This document shows, in pieces, positions 1 to 5,447 of a DNA stretch of 7,709 nt (the stretch's first letter is position 1; every line of letters begins with the position of its first letter). The DNA is from Bryobacterales bacterium. GTDB taxonomy: Bacteria; Acidobacteriota; Terriglobia; Bryobacterales; Bryobacteraceae. The notes beneath the pieces are model-generated. The model was not told where the DNA came from. It did not search any database and saw only the letters and a list, made by a program, of their open reading frames with translations. The stretch spans positions 565 to 8,273 of the forward strand of contig DNFG01000470.1 in the NCBI GenBank assembly GCA_003487005.1. Direction: 5' to 3'. A program made the position numbers and the translations under genes.

Positions 1-879
1 GGGGGCCCAACCCCAGGGGTCGTGGCTGACCCAGCTCCATCCATACCAGTCGAGCCAGACCCAGCGCCCCATCGTGTACGGGGCCCAACCGGCGGCGACG
101 TACGGCCGCCAGACCATCCCGTACGGGGGCACGTGGACCCAGTTGCCGTGGCCGTGCAGGTCCTCGGCGCCGTAAATGTCGCGGCTCACATAGCTGCGAT
201 AGACGGACTCGCCGCGGCGCAGGTCGCGGTCGCGGGCTTCATTGAACTCGTCCCAGGCGTCGCGGCCGATGGCGCTCACCAGGGTGAATTCGGGGCCGCC
301 ATTGGCGTCGGGGCGGACCAGCATCGTCCGGCCGGGGCGGAGCCTCTGGGACCCGCGCGGGGTGAAGATCTCGGCTTCACCGGAGCGGACGGTGATCTCG
401 GCGGAGCCATCGGGGAGCACGGTGACGCGGTAGTTGCCGTGGGCGACGGGCCGGACGGCCGCGCCGGGGGTCGAAATCTCCACCTGGGCATCGCCGCCGG
501 GCAGTGCCGTGAAGGTCACGGTCCCGCGGGCAACCTGCAGCAGATACTGCCGCTGTTCGAGTTCCGCCAGCTTCACTTCACTGTCCGGCGCGATGCGGAC
601 GCGGTGGTGATAGTCGAACTGAACTTCGGCGCGGGAGGTGGGCCCCGTGGCGATCCGGTCCTCGGCGAGCAAAGGGGCGTTGACGGCCCCGGCAACCCAG
701 TCGCCCGAGTCGCCGCGCTGCACGGAGACATCGCCATTCATCAGGCTCAGACGCGCCACGCCGCGCCCGGGTCCTTCTTCCTCCTGTGGCGGTTGCTGCT
801 GCGCCCACAAAGGGGCGGCGATGCCGATTCCGGCCAGCAGCAGGCCTGGAAGCGGGAACAACGAGTAGAGGCGCTTCAT
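1..879 (-). CDS. Exported FecR-domain protein with Trp/Tyr-rich repeats (DUF6600-like), 3' end cut by window
   Basis: The reading frame is open over 293 codons from the ATG at 879 to the window edge, so the C-terminus is missing. Residues 1-26 form a signal peptide: MKR, a hydrophobic stretch, then a likely cleavage site after PLWA. Residues about 41-150 resemble a FecR-like beta domain (RLSLMNGDVSVQRG, then LLAEDRIATGPTSRAEVQF, typical of proteins carrying a FecR module). Residues about 234-293 are rich in Trp, Tyr and Pro, with units such as GNWVHVPPYGMVWRPY, GRWVW and DPWGWAP. That pattern is known from DUF6600-type exported proteins of Acidobacteriota and relatives. Function is unknown; a periplasmic or surface role is inferred. 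A good Shine-Dalgarno (AAAGGAG) lies about 10 bases upstream of the ATG, which fixes the start. It is transcribed divergently from the YfhO-like gene, with about 100 bases between the two starts. There is no neighbouring FecI/FecA pair, so classical iron-citrate signalling is unlikely. Confidence 0.85.
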   Translation of the reverse strand, partial: MKRLYSLFPLPGLLLAGIGIAAPLWAQQQPPQEEEGPGRGVARLSLMNGDVSVQRGDSGDWVAGAVNAPLLAEDRIATGPTSRAEVQFDYHHRVRIAPDSEVKLAELEQRQYLLQVARGTVTFTALPGGDAQVEISTPGAAVRPVAHGNYRVTVLPDGSAEITVRSGEAEIFTPRGSQRLRPGRTMLVRPDANGGPEFTLVSAIGRDAWDEFNEARDRDLRRGESVYRSYVSRDIYGAEDLHGHGNWVHVPPYGMVWRPYVAAGWAPYTMGRWVWLDWYGWSWVSHDPWGWAP

Positions 880-944
880 GACGGTCTGGCTCCTTTCGCC
901 CTTCTTTTGTGCAATCGGGGGGCCATACCCGAATGCGCTGATTC

Positions 945-953
945 TGCTATATT
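945..953 (+). promoter_or_regulatory. Extended -10 promoter for the YfhO-like gene
   Basis: TGCTATATT matches the extended -10 form (TG, one base, then TATATT at 948-953). No convincing -35 box lies 17 bases upstream. Initiation near 960 would leave a leader of about 20 bases before the ATG at 980. The same TGC-TA form precedes rpmE and the helicase gene. Confidence 0.45.
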
Positions 954-979
954 TAACTCTGCGCTGCGTGATCCCCGGG

Positions 980-3193
980 ATGGCTGAAAACCACCACCCT
1001 GCCCACTTTGCACCACCGCGCCGCTGGCGCGGCCTGCTCGCCTGGGCCGTCTTGACGCTCGCTTTGACGGGCTTCTACTGGCGCCTTGTGCTGACGGATC
1101 AGTACACCTGGCTCGCCGGGACGGACCTGGCCTACCAGGTTCTGCCGTGGTACCAGTTTCAGGCCGGCGAATGGCAGGCGGGGCGGTTGCCGTTGTGGGA
1201 CCCCTACCTTTGGAGCGGCCAGCCTCTGGCCGGGCAGGCGCAACCGGGCGTGTTTTACCCTCTCAACTGGCTTCTATATGCCCTTCCGCTGCGCAATGGC
1301 TGGCTCAAACCGACTCATTTGCACTGGTATTTTGTGTTCATTCACCTGATGGCGGGGTGGTTTGCGTACTGGCTGGCGCGCGATCTGCGAATGACGCGAG
1401 CGGCCGCGATTTTGAGCGGGCTGGTATTCTCGCTGGCCGGGTGGCTGGGGACGAACGACTGGCCGCAGATGATCAACGGGGCTGTCTGGGCGCCGTTGAT
1501 CTTCCTGTTTGTTTTCCGTGCGTTGCGCGGCGAGCGGGTGTGGCGGTCGGCGGCGCTGGGCGGGCTGTTTCTGGGGATGGCGTGGCTGAGCGGACACCAC
1601 CAGATCCCGATCTTCCTCTCCCTGGCGGCCGGAGGCGTCTGGCTGTGGCAGGCGCGGCGGAATTACCGGTTGCTGGCGCCAGCGGCGCTGTTTTTCGCGA
1701 TCGCGGTGATGATCAGCGCGCCGCAGGTGCTGGCGGCGATGGAGTATGGCAAGCTGTCGATCCGGTGGGTGGGGGCCTCGGAGCCGATCGGGTGGGAGCG
1801 CAAGGTGCCGTACAGCGTGCACAGCCACTTCGGGTTGCAGGTGATCAGCCTGTTGGGGGTGATTCTTCCGGGGATGTACGCGCATTCGGACCCCCACGTG
1901 GGGGTGGCGGCGCTGGCCCTGGCGCTGCTGGGCGCGGCACTGGCCTGGAAACGGATGGAAGCGCGGCGGTTCACGGCGCTGGCGTTTGGGGCGCTTCTGT
2001 TCTCTCTGGCGCAACACACGCCTTTTCATGGGTTTCTGTATAGCGTGGCGCCGCTGGTGGACAAGGCGCGCAGCCCCTCGATGGCGATTTTCGTCTTTGG
2101 ATTCGCGGTGGCGATGCTGGCGGGATTCGGGCTCGATGCCCTGCTCCGGCGGCGGCGGCACGCGTGGGTGGCGCAAGCGGGAAGGGCGGCGCTGTGGTTT
2201 GGGGTGGTGGCGCTGGCGCTCCGGTTACTGGTGGTCTTTCAGACGCGCGAACACGAGGGGATCGACTACCGGCCGATGGTGACGATGCTGTCGGCGCTGT
2301 TGCTGTCGGCGCTGGTGGCGGCCTGGCGGCGGGGGGCGCTCCGGGCCGGGACGGTGGCTTTGTGCTGCTGCGGGCTGTTTCTGACCGAAATCGCGAATAC
2401 CAACTCGTTTTATCAGCCCAATTGGGAGGAAAAAGAGCGCGTCGAACTGCTGACGCGGATGGAGCGGCATGGCGACGCGGCGCGGTTCCTCCGGGCGTAT
2501 CCGGGTCTGCGTCGGGTGACGGTGGATGATGCCGAGGTGCCGCACAACTTCGGGGACTGGTTCGGGGTGTTTCAGTCTGGCGGGTATCTGGCGAGCATTA
2601 CGTCGAACTTTAAGCACTTTGAAGCGCATTCAGACGCTGGTTTGCGGCTTCTGGGGGTCGAATTCGCGCTCCGGAAGGAGCCTTGGGGCGCATATCAGGA
2701 GAAGGTGTTCGAGAGCCGCGATGGTTTGCGGGTGTACCGGCGGGCCGATTCCCTGCCCCGGGCGTTCGCGGTGCACGAGGTGGCGGGAGTGGCGGACGTC
2801 CGGCGGACAATGGCGGAACTGGTGCCGCGGGAGTTCGAGTTGGAGCGGCGGGCGTTCGTGATCGGACCGGCGCCGCGGGTGGAGCCGTGCGAGGGGACGG
2901 ATGTCGTTGAAATTGCACATTATGACGCGTCGCGGGTCCGGTTGGAGGCACGGATGGCGTGCCGGGGGATGGTGGTGCTGACGGATCTGGATTATCCGGG
3001 CTGGCAGGTGACGGTGGATGGCCGAAAGGCAGAGGTTTTGAATGCGTACGGGTTGGTCCGGGGGGTGGTGGTGGACGCGGGGACGCACTCGATCGAGTTC
3101 CGGTACCGGCCGTGGTGGCTGTGGGCGGGGGCGGCGCTGGCGGGACTGGCGCTGGTGATCGTGGGGGTGCTTGTTGTTCGCCGGGTGAAGTAG
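980..3193 (+). CDS. YfhO-family polytopic membrane protein
   Basis: The product has 737 residues from the ATG at 980. A longer in-frame start at 878 exists, but it would overlap the divergent gene's start and adds a stretch unlike the family, so it is rejected. The first membrane segment is at about 18-38. It is followed by an extracytoplasmic loop with the family-typical LPLWDPYLWSGQPLAGQAQP and then PGVFYPLNWLLYALP, next many hydrophobic helices to about residue 480, a soluble region of about 220 residues, and a C-terminal membrane segment ending in VVRRVK. The late DLDYPGWQVTVDG and HSIEFRYRPWW motifs are also typical of YfhO-like proteins. In Bacillus and Listeria, YfhO is implicated in adding sugar to lipoteichoic acid from a polyprenyl-phosphate donor. 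Most bacteria with this family lack that polymer, so a role in extracytoplasmic glycan modification is inference here. No strong Shine-Dalgarno precedes the start. It converges on hicB with a 13-base gap and no visible terminator. Confidence 0.88.
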   Translation: MAENHHPAHFAPPRRWRGLLAWAVLTLALTGFYWRLVLTDQYTWLAGTDLAYQVLPWYQFQAGEWQAGRLPLWDPYLWSGQPLAGQAQPGVFYPLNWLLYALPLRNGWLKPTHLHWYFVFIHLMAGWFAYWLARDLRMTRAAAILSGLVFSLAGWLGTNDWPQMINGAVWAPLIFLFVFRALRGERVWRSAALGGLFLGMAWLSGHHQIPIFLSLAAGGVWLWQARRNYRLLAPAALFFAIAVMISAPQVLAAMEYGKLSIRWVGASEPIGWERKVPYSVHSHFGLQVISLLGVILPGMYAHSDPHVGVAALALALLGAALAWKRMEARRFTALAFGALLFSLAQHTPFHGFLYSVAPLVDKARSPSMAIFVFGFAVAMLAGFGLDALLRRRRHAWVAQAGRAALWFGVVALALRLLVVFQTREHEGIDYRPMVTMLSALLLSALVAAWRRGALRAGTVALCCCGLFLTEIANTNSFYQPNWEEKERVELLTRMERHGDAARFLRAYPGLRRVTVDDAEVPHNFGDWFGVFQSGGYLASITSNFKHFEAHSDAGLRLLGVEFALRKEPWGAYQEKVFESRDGLRVYRRADSLPRAFAVHEVAGVADVRRTMAELVPREFELERRAFVIGPAPRVEPCEGTDVVEIAHYDASRVRLEARMACRGMVVLTDLDYPGWQVTVDGRKAEVLNAYGLVRGVVVDAGTHSIEFRYRPWWLWAGAALAGLALVIVGVLVVRRVK

Positions 3194-3206
3194 AAGTCCT
3201 TCAGAA

Positions 3207-3641
3207 TCAGGCGGCTTCGAGCGTCGCCATCACGAGGTGGACGTTGAGTGCCGCCAGCGCTTGCTGCAAACGTTCGGGGCGGACATTGTGGCGGGGGTCG
3301 AGGAGGCGGCGGACGACCGTCTCCCGGACGCCCATGCGCCGGGCGAGCGCCGACTGGTTGATTCCGGCCGAGGCAAGAGCCCAGTGCAGAGCCAGTTTCC
3401 CGCTGACCCAGAGGGGGACCGGAATGATCTGCTGGCCGGGTTTGGCCGGTGAAGGCCGGGGCACGGGCTCACGATCAGCGAGCAGGAACGCGATGGTGCT
3501 GCCGAGGCAGTCGATTGCCTCTTCAAACGCCTCCTCCTGGGTTGCGCCGTCGGTGTGTGCCTGCGGAAGATCCGGGAAATGGACGACCAGTCGATTGGAT
3601 TCGTCGCGCTCGAAGACTGCGGGAAAAGCGAGGGTGGACAT
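3207..3641 (-). CDS. hicB: HicB-type antitoxin with C-terminal helix-turn-helix
   Basis: 144 residues. The N-terminal half has the HicB partial RNase H-like pattern: FPAVFERDESNRLVVHFPDL (residues 6-25), then a Thr-Asp-Gly-Ala-Thr turn and the helix EEAFEEAIDCLGS. A Pro-rich linker (59-76) leads to a helix-turn-helix at about 82-133 (INQSALARRMGVRETVVRRLLD), the DNA-binding form of HicB. Known family role: it binds and neutralises HicA and represses the operon. The ATG directly follows the hicA stop codon (TAG then ATG, no intervening base). Its Shine-Dalgarno AAGGAG lies inside the last codons of hicA, six bases before the start, so translation is probably coupled. The antitoxin is the downstream gene, as usual for hicAB. 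At 144 residues it has the usual size of HicB proteins that carry a DNA-binding tail. Confidence 0.9.
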   Translation of the reverse strand: MSTLAFPAVFERDESNRLVVHFPDLPQAHTDGATQEEAFEEAIDCLGSTIAFLLADREPVPRPSPAKPGQQIIPVPLWVSGKLALHWALASAGINQSALARRMGVRETVVRRLLDPRHNVRPERLQQALAALNVHLVMATLEAA

Positions 3642-3854
3642 CTACAACTCCTTCGGGTCGATACCAAGGTCCCGGCACAGGGCCCGCAGCAGACCGGGGC
3701 CCAGTTCGTTCTTCAGGTCCTTCATCGTGGTGCTGCGGTCAGCGAGCCAGACCCGGCCGTGGCTGCCTTTTCCGAGTGCGGCCTCGAACTGGAAAGGCAA
3801 CTGGCGCCTGCGCGCGATCCGCTGCAGACGGCGCAGGAACTCTGAGCCCTTCAC
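3642..3854 (-). CDS. hicA: HicA-type toxin (mRNA interferase)
   Basis: 70 residues, the usual HicA length. The family pattern is MKGSEFLRRL at the start, then GKGSHGRVWL with the catalytic His at residue 32 in the Gly-Ser-His motif, and a C-terminal helix ending in LCRDLGI. HicA proteins have a double-stranded-RNA-binding-like fold and cleave mRNA; HicB inhibits them. The start is GTG at 3854: an in-frame TGA is directly upstream and the next Met is residue 44, so no other start gives a complete domain. No Shine-Dalgarno precedes the GTG. The predicted -10 box ends only six bases upstream, so the message is probably leaderless. The catalytic His is present, so the toxin appears intact. It is the first gene of a two-gene unit with hicB. 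Confidence 0.88.
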   Translation of the reverse strand: MKGSEFLRRLQRIARRRQLPFQFEAALGKGSHGRVWLADRSTTMKDLKNELGPGLLRALCRDLGIDPKEL

Positions 3855-3860
3855 TCAGTG

Positions 3861-3889
3861 ATGTTCGCACAGAAGTGTGCGAATGTCAA
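3861..3889 (-). promoter_or_regulatory. hicAB promoter
   Basis: Read on the minus strand, a perfect -35 TTGACA (3884-3889) is separated by exactly 17 bases from GAACAT (3861-3866). The latter keeps the key A at position 2 and the A and T at positions 5 and 6 of a -10 box. Transcription would begin at about the GTG of hicA. Confidence 0.7.
3864..3883. promoter_or_regulatory. Palindromic operator for HicAB autoregulation
   Basis: A perfect inverted repeat, TTCGCACA and TGTGCGAA, has 8-base arms with 4 bases between. It fills the spacer of the hicAB promoter and runs into the -10 box. This is where a dimeric HicB helix-turn-helix would bind to block polymerase. The sequence is seen directly; binding by HicB is inferred from family behaviour. 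Confidence 0.7.
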
Positions 3890-4008
3890 TCATGGCGGGT
3901 CAGGGAGCCATCGGAGACGGAGACGTCTGGTCTGCCAGCGACAGAGCGACTATATTTTGTGGCTGGTGGTTGATGGATACCAGATTCTGGGTCATAGATA
4001 TTTTTTTC
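3890..4008. other. Intergenic stretch with no recognised gene
   Basis: Between the hicAB promoter and the promoter of the small transcript I see no supported coding region on either strand. Two things stand out. A weak TATATT box at 3951-3956 lacks a matching -35. The T-rich run at 4001-4010 may serve as an UP-like element for the promoter at 4009. Confidence 0.4.
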
Positions 4009-4037
4009 TTGACAGCGATTCGGGTCTGCCTTACTAT
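4009..4037 (+). promoter_or_regulatory. Strong sigma-70 promoter of the small transcript
   Basis: A perfect TTGACA (4009-4014), a 17-base spacer and TACTAT (4032-4037, four of six consensus bases) sit downstream of an A/T-rich run ending ATATTTTTTTC. This is the closest match to a housekeeping promoter in the window. Initiation is predicted near the A at 4044. Confidence 0.75.
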
Positions 4038-4051
4038 CGGGGCATCACTGA

Positions 4052-4069
4052 AGAAAGGAGGTGGTCCAG
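4052..4069 (+). promoter_or_regulatory. Very long Shine-Dalgarno-like match to the 16S rRNA 3' tail
   Basis: AGAAAGGAGGTGGTCCAG matches the reverse complement of the common bacterial 16S 3' end (AGAAAGGAGGTGATCCAG) at 17 of 18 bases, and the one difference still allows a G-U pair. GGAGG (4057-4061) lies 14 bases from the ATG at 4076, longer than the usual spacing. It could also pair with CTTCC at 4128-4132, which would hide it. Confidence 0.6.
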
Positions 4070-4075
4070 AACAAT

Positions 4076-4120
4076 ATGAGTCCTGGTAGTAATCCCAAGC
4101 GCGAGGTGGTCGACTGCTAA
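4076..4120 (+). CDS. Possible 14-residue peptide MSPGSNPKREVVDC
   Basis: A 14-codon ORF runs from the ATG at 4076 to the TAA at 4118 and encodes MSPGSNPKREVVDC with a C-terminal Cys. It follows the extended Shine-Dalgarno and sits in a transcript with its own promoter and terminator. In-frame TGA at 4049 limits the start to this ATG or to a GTG at 4061 that abuts the Shine-Dalgarno and is unlikely. There is no signal peptide and no similarity I can name. It might be a leader peptide, a small peptide product or chance within a non-coding RNA. Against coding: the long 14-base gap from GGAGG to ATG and the very short length. Confidence 0.4.
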   Translation: MSPGSNPKREVVDC

Positions 4121-4208
4121 ACCGGTACTTCCAAAGGCTCCGCTGCCATCTCTTCAGTGAAAGGCGGATGGTGGCAGAGTCCTGGCAGTCTGGCCATTGA
4201 GCGCGACC

Positions 4209-4227
4209 TTCAGACCGCAGGTCTGAA
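4209..4227 (+). other. Perfect stem-loop in the small transcript
   Basis: TTCAGACC, loop GCA, GGTCTGAA: 8 base pairs with a 3-base loop. It lies just upstream of the terminator and has no T-tract, so it is a structural element rather than a terminator. Confidence 0.6.
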
Positions 4228-4240
4228 ACCAAAGCTACCG

Positions 4241-4276
4241 AAAGCCCCATCGCCGGAGCCCGGCTGTGGGGCTTTT
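4241..4276 (+). terminator. Intrinsic terminator of the small transcript
   Basis: AAAGCCCCA (4241-4249) pairs fully with TGGGGCTTT (4267-4275). Inside, GCCGG pairs with CCGGC around an AGC loop, after a two-by-two internal loop. A short T-tract (TTTT, 4273-4276) follows the GC-rich stem and is then broken by C. Confidence 0.7.
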
Positions 4277-4311
4277 CCCTGCCCTGCCCCTCCCAACATC
4301 TGATCAAACCC

Positions 4312-4320
4312 TGCTATACT
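4312..4320 (+). promoter_or_regulatory. Extended -10 promoter of rpmE
   Basis: TGCTATACT is an extended -10 (TATACT at 4315-4320) located 24 bases before the rpmE ATG. No good -35 is visible. Initiation near 4327 would give a leader of about 18 bases carrying GAGG (4330-4333). Confidence 0.5.
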
Positions 4321-4344
4321 AGGAAGGTTGAGGTTTTTCCCCCG

Positions 4345-4599
4345 ATGAAAGCTGGCATTCACCCCGCCTATAACGAAGTGAACGTGCACTGCGCGTGCGG
4401 CGCACAGTTCCAGACCCGCTCCACGCACAAGGGCGATATCCGCGTGGAAATTTGTTCGAGCTGCCACCCCTTCTTCACCGGCCGTCAAAAGCTGGTGGAC
4501 ACCGAGGGTCGCGTGGACCGCTTCCAGAAACTGATGGCGCGCTCGAAGGCGATGCAGGACAAGATCGCTGCCCGCAAAGAGTCGGCCACGAAGAACTAA
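4345..4599 (+). CDS. rpmE: 50S ribosomal protein L31, zinc-binding (C+) form
   Basis: 84 residues, a normal size for L31 with a charged tail. The start [19 protein letters not shown] is diagnostic. The zinc ligands are Cys16, Cys18, Cys37 and Cys40 (CAC and CSSC), so this is the C+ type. The following [20 protein letters not shown] is the conserved L31 core, and residues 65-84 are a Lys/Ala-rich tail. L31 sits on the large subunit and contributes to the bridge between subunits; C+ forms depend on zinc. It has its own promoter and is followed by a strong terminator. It is a single-gene unit here: no rho or prfA neighbour is visible in the window. Confidence 0.95.
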   Translation: MKAGIHPAYNEVNVHCACGAQFQTRSTHKGDIRVEICSSCHPFFTGRQKLVDTEGRVDRFQKLMARSKAMQDKIAARKESATKN

Positions 4600-4624
4600 G
4601 CCGCGCGGATCGCGGATTTGGACG

Positions 4625-4652
4625 AAAAACGGAGCCTACCGGCTCCGTTTTT
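4625..4652. terminator. Bidirectional terminator between rpmE and the sigma operon
   Basis: AAAAACGGAGCC (4625-4636) and GGCTCCGTTTTT (4641-4652) form a perfect 12-base-pair stem with a 4-base loop. The A-run and T-run at its two ends let it act in both directions. It stops rpmE and, on the other strand, the operon ending at 4636. The TAG stop of the Spy-like gene uses the loop. Confidence 0.85.
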
Positions 4653-5076
4653 CCTTTTCGGCCTGTTCTTCGGCTTTGCGGCGGGCTTCGTCGGCTTTGC
4701 GCTTCTCCTCGCGCTCGATCCGCATCAGGTCGTATTCGGCCTGCTGTTCGGGATTGAGCAGAGCGCGGATGCGGGACGTCTGTTCGGTCTGGAGTTGGTC
4801 CATGCGGGGGCGCTGTTCGTCGCGAAGAGCGCGGAACTTGTTCCGCATGTCATCGAGGATGATTTCGAGGTTGGTGGCCTGGTCGTCGCTGAGTTTCAGG
4901 CGGTTGCGCATTTCCGCCATGTACGCCTGGCGGTAGAAGTCCGGCCCGCGCTTCTGGGGCGCCTTGGCGGCCACGACATCCTGAACGTAGTAGCGGTGAG
5001 ACAGGATGCCGACGGCCATCCCGCTGACGAACAGAACGGTACAGTAAAAGGCCAGTCGGAGCGTGCCGGTCTTCAT
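4636..5076 (-). CDS. Membrane-anchored Spy/CpxP-like (heavy-metal-sensor-like) protein
   Basis: 146 residues. An N-terminal membrane segment (about 7-25) anchors a mostly helical domain. Residues 55-116 carry two short repeats of the Spy/CpxP type: RLKLSDDQATNLEIILDDM, and later RALLNPEQQAEYDLM, similar to the LTxxQ motif. Residues 117-146 are a Glu/Lys/Arg-rich coil. Spy and CpxP are periplasmic chaperone or sensor proteins that damp envelope stress; related proteins are called periplasmic heavy metal sensors. The exact role here is inferred. It is the third gene of the sigma operon: its ATG overlaps the anti-sigma stop as ATGA, with GAGG five bases upstream. The last codons and the TAG stop run into the shared terminator stem. 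Confidence 0.75.
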   Translation of the reverse strand: MKTGTLRLAFYCTVLFVSGMAVGILSHRYYVQDVVAAKAPQKRGPDFYRQAYMAEMRNRLKLSDDQATNLEIILDDMRNKFRALRDEQRPRMDQLQTEQTSRIRALLNPEQQAEYDLMRIEREEKRKADEARRKAEEQAEKEKRSR

Positions 5077-5447
5077 CGCATCCTCAGATCCTGCAGCCAG
5101 ACGGGACCGCGCCGGGCGCCATTTTCGTCACCGGAGACATCGTGGTAGACAAGGCGTTCGGGCGCCTGATCTTCGGCCAGGGTTTCGAGGTAGGTGGCGG
5201 TGTAGAAATCGGCGCTGCCCTTCGGCAACACCTGTAACACGACGAACAGAAGGCTGGCGGCGACGGCGCCGGCCAGAAAGCCCTGGGTCCAGCGTTTCCA
5301 CTCGAGGAGATAGTTCTGGCGGGCATCGATCTTCTGCCAGAGTTTCGGCATGAAAGCTGCTGACGGTTCCGGATCGGGCACGGCCTCACGGTAGCTTCCC
5401 AACATCTCGTCGAACCGCCGCTCCAGATCATCGCCGGGTCGCATCAT
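5073..5447 (-). CDS. Single-pass anti-sigma-factor-like membrane protein
   Basis: 124 residues. A cytoplasmic N-terminus (1-55, with LERRFDEMLGSYREAVPDPE and an FMPKLWQKIDARQ helix) is followed by one membrane segment (about 56-74) and a short exported tail of about 50 residues. Size, topology and position directly after an ECF sigma gene identify it as the likely anti-sigma factor. It lacks the zinc-binding His-Cys-Cys motif of ZAS-type anti-sigma factors, so it would belong to a divergent class. Its first ATG (5447) overlaps the sigma stop as ATGA, and a second ATG follows directly; the Shine-Dalgarno AAAGGA lies about 12 bases upstream. It should hold the sigma factor at the membrane, but the signal is unknown. 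Confidence 0.65.
   Translation of the reverse strand: MMRPGDDLERRFDEMLGSYREAVPDPEPSAAFMPKLWQKIDARQNYLLEWKRWTQGFLAGAVAASLLFVVLQVLPKGSADFYTATYLETLAEDQAPERLVYHDVSGDENGARRGPVWLQDLRMR

Larger units (their letters stand above)
4044..4276 (+). ncRNA. Unrecognised structured small transcript (about 235 nt)
   Basis: A consensus promoter at its left end and an intrinsic terminator at its right end define a self-contained unit between hicAB and rpmE. It contains a 16S-tail-complementary segment (4052-4069), a 14-codon ORF (4076-4120) and an 8-base-pair stem of CTGCCATC (4143-4150) with GGTGGCAG (4170-4177, one wobble). It also contains a perfect 8-base-pair hairpin (4209-4227) and the terminator. The first ten bases (TCACTGAAGA, 4045-4054) are perfectly complementary to 4151-4160, inside the loop of the 4143-4177 stem, which would make a pseudoknot. 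I do not recognise an Rfam class: it lacks tRNA-like ends (tmRNA), the SRP RNA core and the RNase P core. It could be a trans-acting RNA, a translated peptide gene or both. It ends before the rpmE promoter, so it is not obviously an L31 leader. Confidence 0.55.

Noticed and set aside
878..979. Earlier start for the YfhO-like gene
   Set aside because: It would overlap the divergent start codon, includes the predicted promoter and adds residues not typical of the family.
22..987. 321-codon plus-strand frame
   Set aside because: It is antisense to the FecR-like gene, whose signal peptide, ribosome site and domain are clear.
1147..2176. Open frames of about 300 codons on both strands
   Set aside because: Both lie inside the YfhO-like gene, have low-complexity Gly/Ala or Arg/Pro products and no recognisable domain.
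2959..3861. 300-codon plus-strand frame across the YfhO end and hicAB
   Set aside because: It crosses two convergent, well-supported units and its product shows no family features.
3951..3956. TATATT as another promoter -10
   Set aside because: No acceptable -35 at 16-18 bases and no gene directly downstream before the stronger promoter at 4009.
4052..4069. Remnant of an antisense 16S rRNA gene end
   Set aside because: The match stops abruptly at the end of the anti-Shine-Dalgarno region, with no further 16S sequence on either side.
4044..4344. L31 autoregulatory leader
   Set aside because: The small transcript ends in a terminator before the rpmE promoter, so it is not part of the main rpmE leader. 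Read-through could still exist.
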